Positions 14,014 through 21,400 of a stretch of 40,256 bases of DNA are shown here, piece after piece. Position numbers and translations under genes: made by a program. Below the pieces are notes generated by a model. That model had not been told where the DNA came from, did not search any database, and saw only the letters and a list, made by a program, of their open reading frames with translations. Position 1 is the first letter of the stretch, and the number at the start of each line of letters is the position of its first letter. Source of the DNA: Bacteroidota bacterium (GTDB lineage Bacteria; Bacteroidota; Bacteroidia; 2-12-FULL-35-15). The stretch is taken from positions 1 to 40,256 of the forward strand of contig JAHEYB010000032.1 of NCBI GenBank assembly GCA_023251805.1. The letters are read 5' to 3'.

Positions 14014-17000
14014 ATGAATAATATCACTAATTATCAGCGTCTTAATAATATCATCGGCTGGGTTGTATTTCTAATCGCTTCCTTCACCTACTTAAGTACA
14101 ATGGAATCTACCGCTTCCTTTTGGGATTGTGGGGAATACATCGCTTGTGCCTATAAATTGGAAGTGGGTCACCCTCCCGGAGCACCTTTATTTCTTTTAA
14201 TCGGACGCTTTTTCAGCTTATTTGCTTTTGGCGATCCCGCTAAAGTAGGAATGATGATTAATGCGATGTCGGCCTTGTGTAGCTCATTCACCATCTTGTT
14301 TTTATTCTGGTCGATTACCGCTTTGGCACGTAAAATTGTTGCTAAGGGCGAAGAATTTACCACAGCAAATATGTATGCTGTATTTGGTGCAGGTGTTGTT
14401 GGGGCTTTGGCTTATACTTTTTCTGATTCGTTTTGGTTCTCAGCTGTTGAAGGTGAGGTATATGCTATGTCCAGCTTCTTTACTGCCATTGTGTTCTGGT
14501 GTATCCTTAAATGGGAAAGAGAAGCGGATGATAACCCGCATGCCGACCGCTGGATTATTCTTATTGCTTATTTAGTTGGTTTATCTATTGGCGTCCATCT
14601 ATTGAATTTAGTGGCTATTCCGGCTATTGTATTCATTTACTATTTTAAAAGAAATCAAAAAGTTACTCGCAATAGTTTAATTATTGCGGGAATCATTGCC
14701 ATTGTCATCCTTGGTGGTATTCAGGCAGGAGTGATTCCCTTGATAGTTAAACTTGCTGCAAAATTTGAGTTGTTTGCTGTAAACACAGTAGGATTACCAT
14801 TTAACAGCGGAACCATTATTTATGGTTTGTTATTGATTAGTGGTATTGTTTGGGGTTTAAAGTACACAGCTAAAAAGGTGAAACCTATTATGAATACCAT
14901 TATACTTTGTTTTACTGTTTTATTAATCGGATATTCTTCTTTCATCATTTTAGTTATTCGCTCACAAGCGAATCCTCCGATGGATGAAAACAATCCTGAA
15001 AATGCCGTTAACTTATTGTCTTACTTAAATCGTGAGCAATATGGAACATGGCCTATTATGTACGGACAATATTATTCTGCTCCTGCAGTGGATGACGAAG
15101 ATGGAAGTCCTTTGTATGTTAGGGATGAGAAAAAAGGCGAGTATGTTATTTGGGATGCTCGTAAAGGCGCTATTCGTGTATACGACAAAGATTTCTGTAC
15201 TATTTTTCCTCGTATGTGGAGCGACCAGCCTCAGCACGTTGCCGGTTATCGCAGGTGGACAAATCCTAAAAACTTTAAACACAAATCCATTAAAGACCCT
15301 CAAACGGGGAAGATGGTATCTCGGGAAATTCCAACATTTGCGGAAAACATAAAATTCTTTTTTAAATATCAAATCGGACAAATGTATTCGCGCTATTTCC
15401 TTTGGAATTTTGTTGGTCGTCAAAACGATATTCAAGGTCATGGAAATGCCACCGATGGAAATTGGATGAGTGGATTGCCAATTTTCGAAAATCCGAATAT
15501 TGGAGAACAAAAAAATCTGCCGGATGGTGCCGACAATAACAAAGCAAAAAATGTTTTGTATGGTTTACCATTTATTCTTGGATTAATTGGATTGTATTTT
15601 CATATCAAAAAAGACAAACGCAATGCAGCAGTGGTGGGATTATTATTTTTCTTCACAAGTGTTGCTGTTGTAATTTATTTGAATCAAAAACCAATGGAAC
15701 CGCGTGAACGAGATTATGCCTATGCCGCCTCGTTTTATGCTTTCGCTTTTTGGATTGGATTTGGAGTGTTGGCTATTTTCGATTTTATTGGAAAATGGAT
15801 GAACAAAACAACAAGCGCTATTGCTGCTACCGCTGTTTGTTTGTTGGCAGTTCCAATATTGATGGCAGAAGAAGAGTGGGACGACCATGATCGTTCGGAT
15901 AGATACATTGCAAGAGATTTTGCAGCAAACTATTTAAATTCCTGCGCAAAAAATGCTATTTTATTTACCAATGGTGATAACGATACATTCCCACTTTGGT
16001 ACGCCCAGGAAGTGGAAGGAATCAGAACAGATGTTCGTGTTGTTTGTTTAGAACTCCTAAACACCGATTGGTATATCGACCAAATGGTGCATAAGGCGTA
16101 TGATTCAGACCCTGTTCCTTTTTCGTTTACAAAATATCAGTACCGTCAAGGAACGCGCGAAGCAGTTTTGTTCAGTAATTATCAAGGCAAAGATATTCAA
16201 GGATATATTGATGTGAGAGATTTGGTTGAGTTTGTGAAAAACGAAGACATGGATCATACTGTTCAAGTTTCGGAAGATACTTGGTATAATTATTTCCCTA
16301 CAAAAAATATGAGTATTGCTGTGGATAGTGCTACAGTTGTCAATAACGGGACAGTACCAAAAGCCTTGGCAAATCGTATTGTAAAAAGTATTGATTGGTC
16401 GCCATCGGTTCCAAACACTCCTTCTGCAAGTTATCTTCAGAAAAATGACTTGATGATTTTAGATTTGTTGGCGCACAACAATTGGAAACGTCCTGTTTAT
16501 TTTGCTGCTACAGCACCTGCAAGTTCGTATTTGAATTTAGCACCGTACTTGCAATTGGAAGGATTAGCATATCGTTTAGTGCCAATTCGTCAAAACGATG
16601 AAGAGTCACAACAGGAAACACGTGTTGCAACCGATATTATGTATGACAATTTCATGAACAAGTTTAAATGGGGAAATATGGATAAGAAAGGAACATTCTT
16701 AGACAATGTTTTCTTAAGTTCTTGTGTTCTGAATATTCGTCAACGTGCAGGAACGCTTGCTACTGCTCTTGCAGAAGAAGGCAAAAAGGACAAAGCAATA
16801 AAAGTATTGGATAAATGTTTGGAAGTAACGCCTTTTGAAAATTGTCCGGTTGACGGAACATTATACTCCGTTGTTTTTGCATATTATCAAGCAGGTGCAA
16901 ATGATAAAGCAAATGCATTGGCAAAAACATTATTTGATAATTATGAAAATACTATCAAATATGTTTACGCATTAGATAGAGATCAAATTGGAGATTATGG

Positions 17001-17157
17001 TAGTGAGCTGAAACAAGCGCAAGGCATTTTAGAGCAGTTGGTTTCTTTCTCCGGCTATTTTAAACAAACAGCTGTGGCAAAAGATTTCCAAGATCGGTAT
17101 GTAAAGTTGATACAAGATTTCAACTTGCCTACTCCAAAACGAGGTCAACCACGATAA
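14014..17157 (+). CDS. DUF2723 / TMEM260-like membrane glycosyltransferase (putative protein O-mannosyltransferase)
   Basis: A 1047-aa integral membrane protein of the Bacteroidota DUF2723 family, whose animal relative TMEM260 is a protein O-mannosyltransferase. The N-terminal half has many membrane helices (first about 13-29). The family signature SFWDCGEY (Asp38, Glu41) followed by GHPPGAP (52-58) sits in the first periplasmic loop, where GT-C enzymes hold their catalytic acid. A further helix group follows near 560-620 after EPRERDYAYAASFY. The C-terminal soluble part contains NGDNDTFPLWYAQEVEGIRTD and a short TPR-like tail. The likely role is transfer of a lipid-linked sugar to exported proteins in the periplasm; the sugar here is not known. 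It is a single-gene unit with its own terminator. Length is normal for the family and the start is ATG. Confidence 0.88.
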   Translation: MNNITNYQRLNNIIGWVVFLIASFTYLSTMESTASFWDCGEYIACAYKLEVGHPPGAPLFLLIGRFFSLFAFGDPAKVGMMINAMSALCSSFTILFLFWSITALARKIVAKGEEFTTANMYAVFGAGVVGALAYTFSDSFWFSAVEGEVYAMSSFFTAIVFWCILKWEREADDNPHADRWIILIAYLVGLSIGVHLLNLVAIPAIVFIYYFKRNQKVTRNSLIIAGIIAIVILGGIQAGVIPLIVKLAAKFELFAVNTVGLPFNSGTIIYGLLLISGIVWGLKYTAKKVKPIMNTIILCFTVLLIGYSSFIILVIRSQANPPMDENNPENAVNLLSYLNREQYGTWPIMYGQYYSAPAVDDEDGSPLYVRDEKKGEYVIWDARKGAIRVYDKDFCTIFPRMWSDQPQHVAGYRRWTNPKNFKHKSIKDPQTGKMVSREIPTFAENIKFFFKYQIGQMYSRYFLWNFVGRQNDIQGHGNATDGNWMSGLPIFENPNIGEQKNLPDGADNNKAKNVLYGLPFILGLIGLYFHIKKDKRNAAVVGLLFFFTSVAVVIYLNQKPMEPRERDYAYAASFYAFAFWIGFGVLAIFDFIGKWMNKTTSAIAATAVCLLAVPILMAEEEWDDHDRSDRYIARDFAANYLNSCAKNAILFTNGDNDTFPLWYAQEVEGIRTDVRVVCLELLNTDWYIDQMVHKAYDSDPVPFSFTKYQYRQGTREAVLFSNYQGKDIQGYIDVRDLVEFVKNEDMDHTVQVSEDTWYNYFPTKNMSIAVDSATVVNNGTVPKALANRIVKSIDWSPSVPNTPSASYLQKNDLMILDLLAHNNWKRPVYFAATAPASSYLNLAPYLQLEGLAYRLVPIRQNDEESQQETRVATDIMYDNFMNKFKWGNMDKKGTFLDNVFLSSCVLNIRQRAGTLATALAEEGKKDKAIKVLDKCLEVTPFENCPVDGTLYSVVFAYYQAGANDKANALAKTLFDNYENTIKYVYALDRDQIGDYGSELKQAQGILEQLVSFSGYFKQTAVAKDFQDRYVKLIQDFNLPTPKRGQPR

Positions 17158-17186
17158 ATAAATTATTTTCTACTAAATTATTAAAG

Positions 17187-17215
17187 CGCTCCCAAATATT
17201 CGGGAGCGTTTTTTT
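17187..17215 (+). terminator. Terminator of the DUF2723 gene
   Basis: The stem CGCTCCC (17187-17193) pairs with GGGAGCG (17202-17208) around an 8-nt loop and is followed by seven T on the plus strand, 29 bp after the stop codon. Confidence 0.9.
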
Positions 17216-17365
17216 ATTCACTTTTTTTTCGATTAAAAGAACAAAAGAAAAATCTTTCACACGAATAAAAGCATTGTAAACCTAACCCCATTTATTCGCA
17301 TTATCTCAAATGTTATTCTTAATTGAAATAAGCTTTCGGAGACGCGCATGAGACTTGGCTGGGCG

Positions 17366-17391
17366 CCCTTCGACTCCGCTCAGGACAGGCT
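17366..17391. repeat. Dispersed CCCTTCGACTCCGCTCAGG repeat
   Basis: Second clear copy of the element seen at 13595-13620. It lies in the 480-bp gene-free stretch 17158-17640, which otherwise contains the DUF2723 terminator and the two hairpins at 17413 and 17516, with no supportable coding sequence. Confidence 0.65.
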
Positions 17392-17412
17392 AAACCGTTG
17401 AGAGGTGAACGG

Positions 17413-17474
17413 CATTTTCAATATAAAATCTTAACAAAAACTTTAGTTTTTTTGTTTAGATTTTGTTGAAAATG
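17413..17474. repeat. Imperfect palindrome, about 62 bp
   Basis: CATTTTCAA (17413-17421) pairs with TTGAAAATG (17466-17474). Inside, AAATCT pairs with AGATTT, leaving an AT-rich loop. It is not followed by a T-run in either direction, so it looks like a palindromic repeat rather than a terminator. Confidence 0.5.
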
Positions 17475-17515
17475 GCGAGAGGCGGGGAGCAATCGCCCAG
17501 GCTTGATTTTTTTGT

Positions 17516-17541
17516 CACTTTTTTCATCAAGGAAAAAAGTG
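17516..17541. repeat. CACTTTTTTC palindrome
   Basis: A perfect 10-bp inverted repeat (CACTTTTTTC with GAAAAAAGTG) and a 6-nt loop lie about 100 bp upstream of the deacetylase gene. It could terminate transcription weakly in either direction or be another dispersed repeat. Confidence 0.5.
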
Positions 17542-17640
17542 AGAAAGATAAATGAGAAATTCTAATCGTTCTTTTTTTGCCACCAAAAGAAAGGAAAGAA
17601 ATTACATGGCGAAATTTCAAAATAGTACTACCTTTAAAAC

Positions 17641-18252
17641 ATGTATATCGTTCGCCCATCTTACCTTCTTCGAAAAATTTACCCCAAAGCAATATGGAGA
17701 GTGCCTACAACGAAAAAAAAAATCTACCTAACATTTGATGATGGCCCCGTTCCAACAATTACACCATGGGTTTTGGATATCTTGAAAAAGGAGAAAATAA
17801 AAGCGACCTTTTTTTGTGTTGGAGAAAATGTTTTTAAAAATGCTGAGATATATCAACGTATTTTAGATGAAAAGCATGTCGTGGGAAATCATACCTATAA
17901 TCATGTGAATGGCTGGAACACACATGGAAATCAATATGTGCGCAATGTGATTAAATGTGCTGAGCTGATAAATTCAAAATTATTTCGACCGCCTTATGGC
18001 AGAATAAAAAAATCACAACTGACTCAAATTACCAAGCAGTATTCTGTAATTATGTGGGATGTATTGAGTGGAGATTATGATAAAAACACAAATCCTGACC
18101 AGTGTTTACAAAATGTAGTTGGGAATGTCAGAAATGGCTCTATCATTGTTTTTCATGACAGTTACAAAGCGCAAAAAAACATGGAATATGCCCTGCCTAA
18201 GTTTATTCAATTCGCAAAAGAAAAAGGATTTGTGTTTGATGTGTTAGAGTGA
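17641..18252 (+). CDS. Polysaccharide deacetylase (NodB domain)
   Basis: A 203-aa protein that is almost entirely a NodB deacetylase domain of carbohydrate esterase family 4, which removes N-acetyl groups from peptidoglycan or polysaccharide amino sugars with a divalent metal. The motifs are all present. Motif 1 is TFDDGP (catalytic base Asp33, metal Asp34) and motif 2 is HTYNH (metal His84 and His88). Motif 3 is RPPYG (116-120), motif 4 is MWD...D near 138-145, and motif 5 is VFHD (His172). No clear signal peptide is visible; the N-terminus YIVRPSYLLRKIYP is basic and only mildly hydrophobic, so the location is uncertain. It is a stand-alone gene between repeat-rich spacers. The substrate cannot be told from sequence. 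Confidence 0.92.
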   Translation: MYIVRPSYLLRKIYPKAIWRVPTTKKKIYLTFDDGPVPTITPWVLDILKKEKIKATFFCVGENVFKNAEIYQRILDEKHVVGNHTYNHVNGWNTHGNQYVRNVIKCAELINSKLFRPPYGRIKKSQLTQITKQYSVIMWDVLSGDYDKNTNPDQCLQNVVGNVRNGSIIVFHDSYKAQKNMEYALPKFIQFAKEKGFVFDVLE

Positions 18253-18261
18253 ATATAGAAA

Positions 18262-18345
18262 CGTCATTGCGAGGAACGAAGCAATCTGTTATTATTGAGT
18301 CTAACTATAATTGAGCGAGAGATTGCTTCGTTCCTCGCAATAACG
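18262..18345. repeat. Long palindromic repeat (GTCATTGCGAGGAACGAAGC type)
   Basis: Two 26-bp arms (18262-18287 and 18320-18345) are inverted copies differing at one base and are separated by 32 bp. The arm contains ATTGCGAGGAACGAAGCAAT, a motif I know as a common dispersed intergenic repeat in several bacterial phyla. It sits between convergent genes, where the hairpin could also block read-through from both sides. Confidence 0.85.
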
Positions 18346-18380
18346 CTCCGAAACAAATACTCCACCCCTCATTTACTTCA

Positions 18381-19145
18381 TCACTCAATAACCAAATTTT
18401 TCTCAACATAATCAATTGCTTCATCTTGAGTTTTTATTGAAAAATTTCTATAGCGATGATGCACATCAATAATTTCTTCTACAGCATCTTTAACCAATTC
18501 CTTGTTTTCCCATGTTTTCAGGTCTTTAATTACAGTTTCTAAACAACCCTTTTTATAAGCAATTTGTCCGAGTACATGCACCAAGGTATTTCTTACTCTT
18601 GCCGTTTTATCGTTTTGCAATTCTTTTAGTAGAGGTAAAATGTCCTGTGGGTGTGTTCTTCCACGCAATTCAATTCCGTGACAAATTTCCCTTCTTATTT
18701 CTTTATCAGGATGGTGCAAATATATTTTTGCAAAAGCGATAGTGGGTTTTGGATTTTTTTCTCCCATTTTTTTAATAGAACCAATTACGGCATTGCGTAC
18801 CGAATGGTGCTGATCAAACAAGCCCAGATTCATTAAATGTTCAATGGATTTGAAATCTGTTTTTCCTATTTCCCCTGCAGCATTTATGATGGTTTGACGC
18901 ACTTTTTCATTTTCATGTTTAAAAAGCTCGTCCAATAATTTTAAAATAGAATTTTGAAGAGGTGGATTTGAAAGATATATTTTACCAATCGCTAAATAGC
19001 CTGTTTTTCTAATATAGGTGTCCTCGTCAGAAAAATAATTGAGAATGTATTTTTGTTTAGTGCTTTTTAATTCTGCTAAAATATGTTCATTGATTTTTTC
19101 GACCAATTCAATACGCTCAATTTTATTTAAGTCATAAAAAGCCAT
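18381..19145 (-). CDS. HEAT-repeat protein
   Basis: A 254-aa soluble protein with no signal peptide or membrane segment. It is built of about five helical HEAT-type repeats (about 40-210), seen as recurring D(E)xxVRxxxIxAxGxI patterns: DEDTYIRKTGYLAIGKI, NEKVRQTIINAAGEIG, HHSVRNAVIGSIKKMG, DKEIRREICHGIELRG and TARVRNTLVHVLGQIA. Such proteins are protein- or nucleic-acid-binding scaffolds; AlkD-type glycosylases share the fold, but I see no catalytic signature. The start is ATG. It runs in the same direction as the next gene upstream (19208-19750) with a 62-bp gap that contains a dispersed repeat, so co-transcription is possible but not certain. Confidence 0.82.
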   Translation of the reverse strand: MAFYDLNKIERIELVEKINEHILAELKSTKQKYILNYFSDEDTYIRKTGYLAIGKIYLSNPPLQNSILKLLDELFKHENEKVRQTIINAAGEIGKTDFKSIEHLMNLGLFDQHHSVRNAVIGSIKKMGEKNPKPTIAFAKIYLHHPDKEIRREICHGIELRGRTHPQDILPLLKELQNDKTARVRNTLVHVLGQIAYKKGCLETVIKDLKTWENKELVKDAVEEIIDVHHRYRNFSIKTQDEAIDYVEKNLVIE

Positions 19146-19173
19146 GTTTTGCTAAATGTTTTTTCGAAGACGG

Positions 19174-19205
19174 GCCTCTCTCTCTTTGGAGAGGGGCTGG
19201 AAGAG
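19174..19205. repeat. Degenerate CCTCTC...GAGAGGGGCT repeat
   Basis: CCTCTCTCTCTTTGGAGAGG followed by GGCTGGAAGAG resembles the cleaner palindrome at 25779-25812 (CCCCTCTCC TTC GGAGAGGGG then CTAGAGGTGAGG) and the fragment at 27485-27500. All three lie between genes. Confidence 0.5.
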
Positions 19206-19207
19206 AT

Positions 19208-19750
19208 TTAGTTTCTGCGCAGTGGAATGTAGGTCTTGCCATTCTCAATCACAATGTGTCCTTGTTCTTCCAGGCTTTTAATTATCTCATGAAAAAGTTC
19301 ATTCACCATCGTGCTGTCGTTTTTCCAAAACTGTACGGTACATGCTTTTATGGAATCTTCTATGCGTTCAATTTTATGAAAAGCCATTCGACCCAAATAA
19401 AAAACAACTAAATCGGATTTTAGTTGTAAGCGAACATTATCAGGCGCTTTGTTTATTAGTGCTTGTGGCGCAATAGTTTCTTTTTGGATGTATTCTTTTT
19501 TTAATCCGTCAATTCTTCTCACTGCCCAGCCATTTCCTCCGGCTATTGCTCCACAACTAAAACGCATTCCGTGATTTTTTTCAATGTAACGGACCAAAGT
19601 ACTAGGACTCGCTTTTCTGTTCCAGTCTTTTTGCTCAATCAGCAGAGCTTCTCCAATTTGTAAGTTCACAATAGAGTTAAAAACGTGAGAGCTGCGGCCT
19701 TTGCCACGTATTGCGAGTTGTTCGTATTCGTCAGAAGTAAGTTTTTGCAT
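19208..19750 (-). CDS. Conserved-looking protein of unknown function (180 aa)
   Basis: A soluble protein without signal peptide. Residues about 1-75 (LTSDEYEQLAIRGKGRSSHV ... FSCGAIAGGNGWAVRRI) look like a compact domain. A linker and a helical C-terminal domain (about 105-180) ending in a winged-helix-like beta hairpin (EEQGHIVIENGKTYIPL) follow. The RYIEKNHGMRFSC and RGKGRSS stretches are basic, so nucleic-acid binding is possible, but I cannot name a family. The longest frame begins with a TTG at 19777 that falls directly after the -7 promoter element, leaving no room for transcription start. The ATG at 19750 lies about 22 bases after the expected start site and is preferred. A 57-bp AT-rich dyad lies upstream. 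Confidence 0.7.
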   Translation of the reverse strand: MQKLTSDEYEQLAIRGKGRSSHVFNSIVNLQIGEALLIEQKDWNRKASPSTLVRYIEKNHGMRFSCGAIAGGNGWAVRRIDGLKKEYIQKETIAPQALINKAPDNVRLQLKSDLVVFYLGRMAFHKIERIEDSIKACTVQFWKNDSTMVNELFHEIIKSLEEQGHIVIENGKTYIPLRRN

Positions 19751-19779
19751 GAGAGCCTTATTTTTTGTGAATAACAATA

Positions 19780-19811
19780 CAAAACTATAGAAATTTGTTT
19801 ATAAAATCCAA
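19780..19811 (-). promoter_or_regulatory. Promoter of the 180-aa gene
   Basis: On the minus strand TTG (19811-19809) is separated by 21 bp from TAGTTTTG (19787-19780), an exact fit to TAnnTTTG. The predicted start of transcription is near 19773, giving a leader of about 22 bases to the ATG at 19750. Confidence 0.6.
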
Positions 19812-19840
19812 TTAAATCGATTTAAAAATTATTTAAACAC

Positions 19841-19897
19841 ATCAATTTAATAGTTAAATAATGTTTAACTATTGTTTAAAATAGTTTTTAAATTGAT
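19841..19897. promoter_or_regulatory. Nested AT-rich dyad, candidate operator
   Basis: A perfect inner palindrome ATAGTTAAA (19850-19858) / TTTAACTAT (19864-19872) with a 5-bp spacer sits inside an outer inverted repeat ATCAATTTA (19841-19849) / TAAATTGAT (19889-19897). It lies 30-85 bp upstream of the -33 element of the 180-aa gene. Symmetry on this scale suits dimeric regulator binding. The alternative is a chance structure in AT-rich DNA. Confidence 0.45.
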
Positions 19898-19985
19898 TAG
19901 ATTTGCTGTGAGGGAATTGAACAAGGAGGCAGTAATGAAGTGCTTAAAACGAAAAACTGCTTATTTGAAAGGGGGTGCCGATAAT

Positions 19986-20402
19986 TTACTTTGGTAAGTG
20001 CATGGCCAAATAGCTTTCTGGAACAATTAGTTCTTGTGTGCAATAGTTAAGTTTATCTCGGATGGCTGGCGGATAAGCTTCTGTGATATGAAAACCAAAA
20101 GGAGTAAAAAAATCGGGGATAATGCAAACCAAATGGATGGAGCTTGAGGATTTTTTTATAAGCTCTTTGACGATGGCTGTTCCAATGCCTTGTCTGCGAT
20201 GATTTGTCACCACTCCCAATGAGCAAAGTTCAATACAATCGGAATGTTCACGTAAGCGACCAAAGCCAACCAATTTATTATCTCGAAAGGCAGCGGTAAA
20301 TTCTTCTCGCTTTAAACCGCGATTGTCCAATTCAAATTCATGAATGAAATCACAAATTTGAATAAATTCCTTTTCGGATGGACTTTTCAGCTCTAGCAAC
20401 AT
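19986..20402 (-). CDS. GNAT-family N-acetyltransferase
   Basis: A 138-aa single-domain GNAT enzyme, which moves the acetyl group of acetyl-CoA to an amine. Motif A is clear: LGVVTNHRRQGIGTAIVKEL, with the acetyl-CoA pyrophosphate loop R70-Q-G-I-G74. Strand beta-4 (CIELCSLGV) comes just before it, and the PFGFH segment after it matches the usual end of motif B. The substrate is unknown. The longest frame starts with TTG at 20453, but the ATG at 20402 begins directly at the family's N-terminus (MLLELKSPSEKEF), so it is preferred. It follows the SlyD-type gene on the same strand with a 72-bp gap. Confidence 0.85.
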   Translation of the reverse strand: MLLELKSPSEKEFIQICDFIHEFELDNRGLKREEFTAAFRDNKLVGFGRLREHSDCIELCSLGVVTNHRRQGIGTAIVKELIKKSSSSIHLVCIIPDFFTPFGFHITEAYPPAIRDKLNYCTQELIVPESYLAMHLPK

Positions 20403-20474
20403 GATCTCTGAAATAAAAATTGGCAGTAAGCAAGTGTATTTGCAAACTGCCAATTTGTGTATTGTTAAATTGGG

Positions 20475-20981
20475 TTAGTGGTGGTGACCATGTGGACCAT
20501 GAACATGTCCATGAGCCAATTCATCTTCCGTTGCAGAACGAATTTCCAATACTTCACCCTTGAAATGCAAATCAGTTCCAGCCAAAGGATGATTGAAATC
20601 CATTTTCACATGCTCAGCAGTTATTTCCATTACTTTGCCATATAAGCGATTTCCTTCATTGTCAACCATTGGAAGTGTAGTTCCAATTTTTACATTTTCC
20701 ACATCAAATTTTCCGTCTTCACCTAAAAATGCTTCGATAGGAATCATTACTACGTGTTGCTCATCGCGAGCACCATAGCCGCGTGAATGCTCAATAAAGA
20801 AGTCGAACACATCACCAGCCTTTTTACCACGTAAATTATTTTCAAAATCTTCCAATAATCCACCTGTTCCAAAGATGAATACGAAGGGATGTTCTTTACT
20901 TGTTTGTTCTACTTGCTCGCCAGTTTCTTTTACTTTAAGAGTGTAGTTTACTGAAACTACGGAGTTGTTTTCAATCGTCAT
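20475..20981 (-). CDS. SlyD-like FKBP peptidyl-prolyl isomerase
   Basis: A 168-aa cytoplasmic FKBP-type prolyl cis-trans isomerase and chaperone. The N-terminal FKBP part (1-68: VSVNYTLKV, PFVFIFGTGGLLEDFENNLRG, AGDVFDFFI) is interrupted by an insert-in-flap chaperone domain (about 69-128). It closes with the SlyD signature DFNHPLAGTDLHFKGEVLEI (128-147). The tail HGHVHGPHGHHH carries seven histidines and probably binds nickel or zinc, as in SlyD, though without SlyD's cysteines. The longest frame adds 22 residues from upstream, but the -7 promoter element at 21008-21015 lies inside that extension, so the ATG at 20981 (MTIENNSVV) is the start. Confidence 0.93.
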   Translation of the reverse strand: MTIENNSVVSVNYTLKVKETGEQVEQTSKEHPFVFIFGTGGLLEDFENNLRGKKAGDVFDFFIEHSRGYGARDEQHVVMIPIEAFLGEDGKFDVENVKIGTTLPMVDNEGNRLYGKVMEITAEHVKMDFNHPLAGTDLHFKGEVLEIRSATEDELAHGHVHGPHGHHH

Positions 20982-21007
20982 GATAAGATTTTTTAAAATT
21001 AAGTCCG

Positions 21008-21015
21008 CAAAGATA
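21008..21015 (-). promoter_or_regulatory. -7 element of the SlyD-like gene
   Basis: TATCTTTG on the minus strand is an exact TAnnTTTG match 26 bp before the ATG. The expected -33 TTG is not clear at 17-23 bp spacing. Confidence 0.5.
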
Positions 21016-21056
21016 AACTTTTTATGGAAATGAGTTATTGCAGTCATTGGCCCATT

Positions 21057-21157
21057 TTAAGCAGAATCAATTCCCCCTTTTTTATATGTCTTGTAGGGGT
21101 TTAATAATAATTTATTGAAGCGAGTTATTTAATTTAAGCAGAATCAATTCCCCCTTT
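21057..21157. repeat. Direct repeat TTAAGCAGAATCAATTCCCC, two copies
   Basis: A 24-bp sequence occurs at 21057-21080 and again at 21134-21157, 77 bp apart. The second copy overlaps the left arm of the large palindrome at 21145-21320. The spacing and identity suggest repeated insertion or duplication of the same element end. Confidence 0.65.
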
Positions 21158-21320
21158 GGAAAAGGGGGCCAGGGGGATTACGAGAATCATTATTGTAAAG
21201 AAAAAACATTATCGCAAGCTACTGCTTTAGAAAGATACTGATAGCCATTAATTGAGATTTGCCTCAATCCCCCTCCATGGGAGTCCTTCGGACTAGCCCA
21301 CTTTTCCAAAGGGGGAATTG
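21145..21320. repeat. MITE-like palindromic element (CAATTCCCCCTTTGG arms)
   Basis: The left arm (21145-21179) and right arm (21266-21320) are inverted copies: CAATTCCCCCTTTGGAAAAG against CTTTTCCAAAGGGGGAATTG, and AGGGGGATT against AATCCCCCT. The right arm carries about 20 extra bases that form their own small hairpin (AGTCC TTC GGACT). The 86-bp centre has no coding potential. Together with the direct repeat it fills the 350-bp gene-free stretch before the aminotransferase. Confidence 0.75.
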
Positions 21321-21400
21321 TCCTAATAATCATTTGTCATTGAATTAAAATTTGTAATTTGCTTCTGTAAGCACCTATTGGAAAACTTTAAACTAGCATT

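Noticed and set aside
15025-15510. A 161-codon antisense frame inside the DUF2723 gene
   Set aside because: It lies wholly opposite a well-conserved gene and shows no domain, signal peptide or promoter.
17456-17692. A 78-codon minus-strand frame upstream of the deacetylase
   Set aside because: It covers palindromic repeats and the deacetylase start, is low in complexity and has no recognisable feature.
19751-19777. TTG-started extension of the 180-aa protein (MLFTKNKAL)
   Set aside because: An exact -7 element ends 3 bp before that TTG, so the transcript would begin after or at it; the ATG at 19750 fits.
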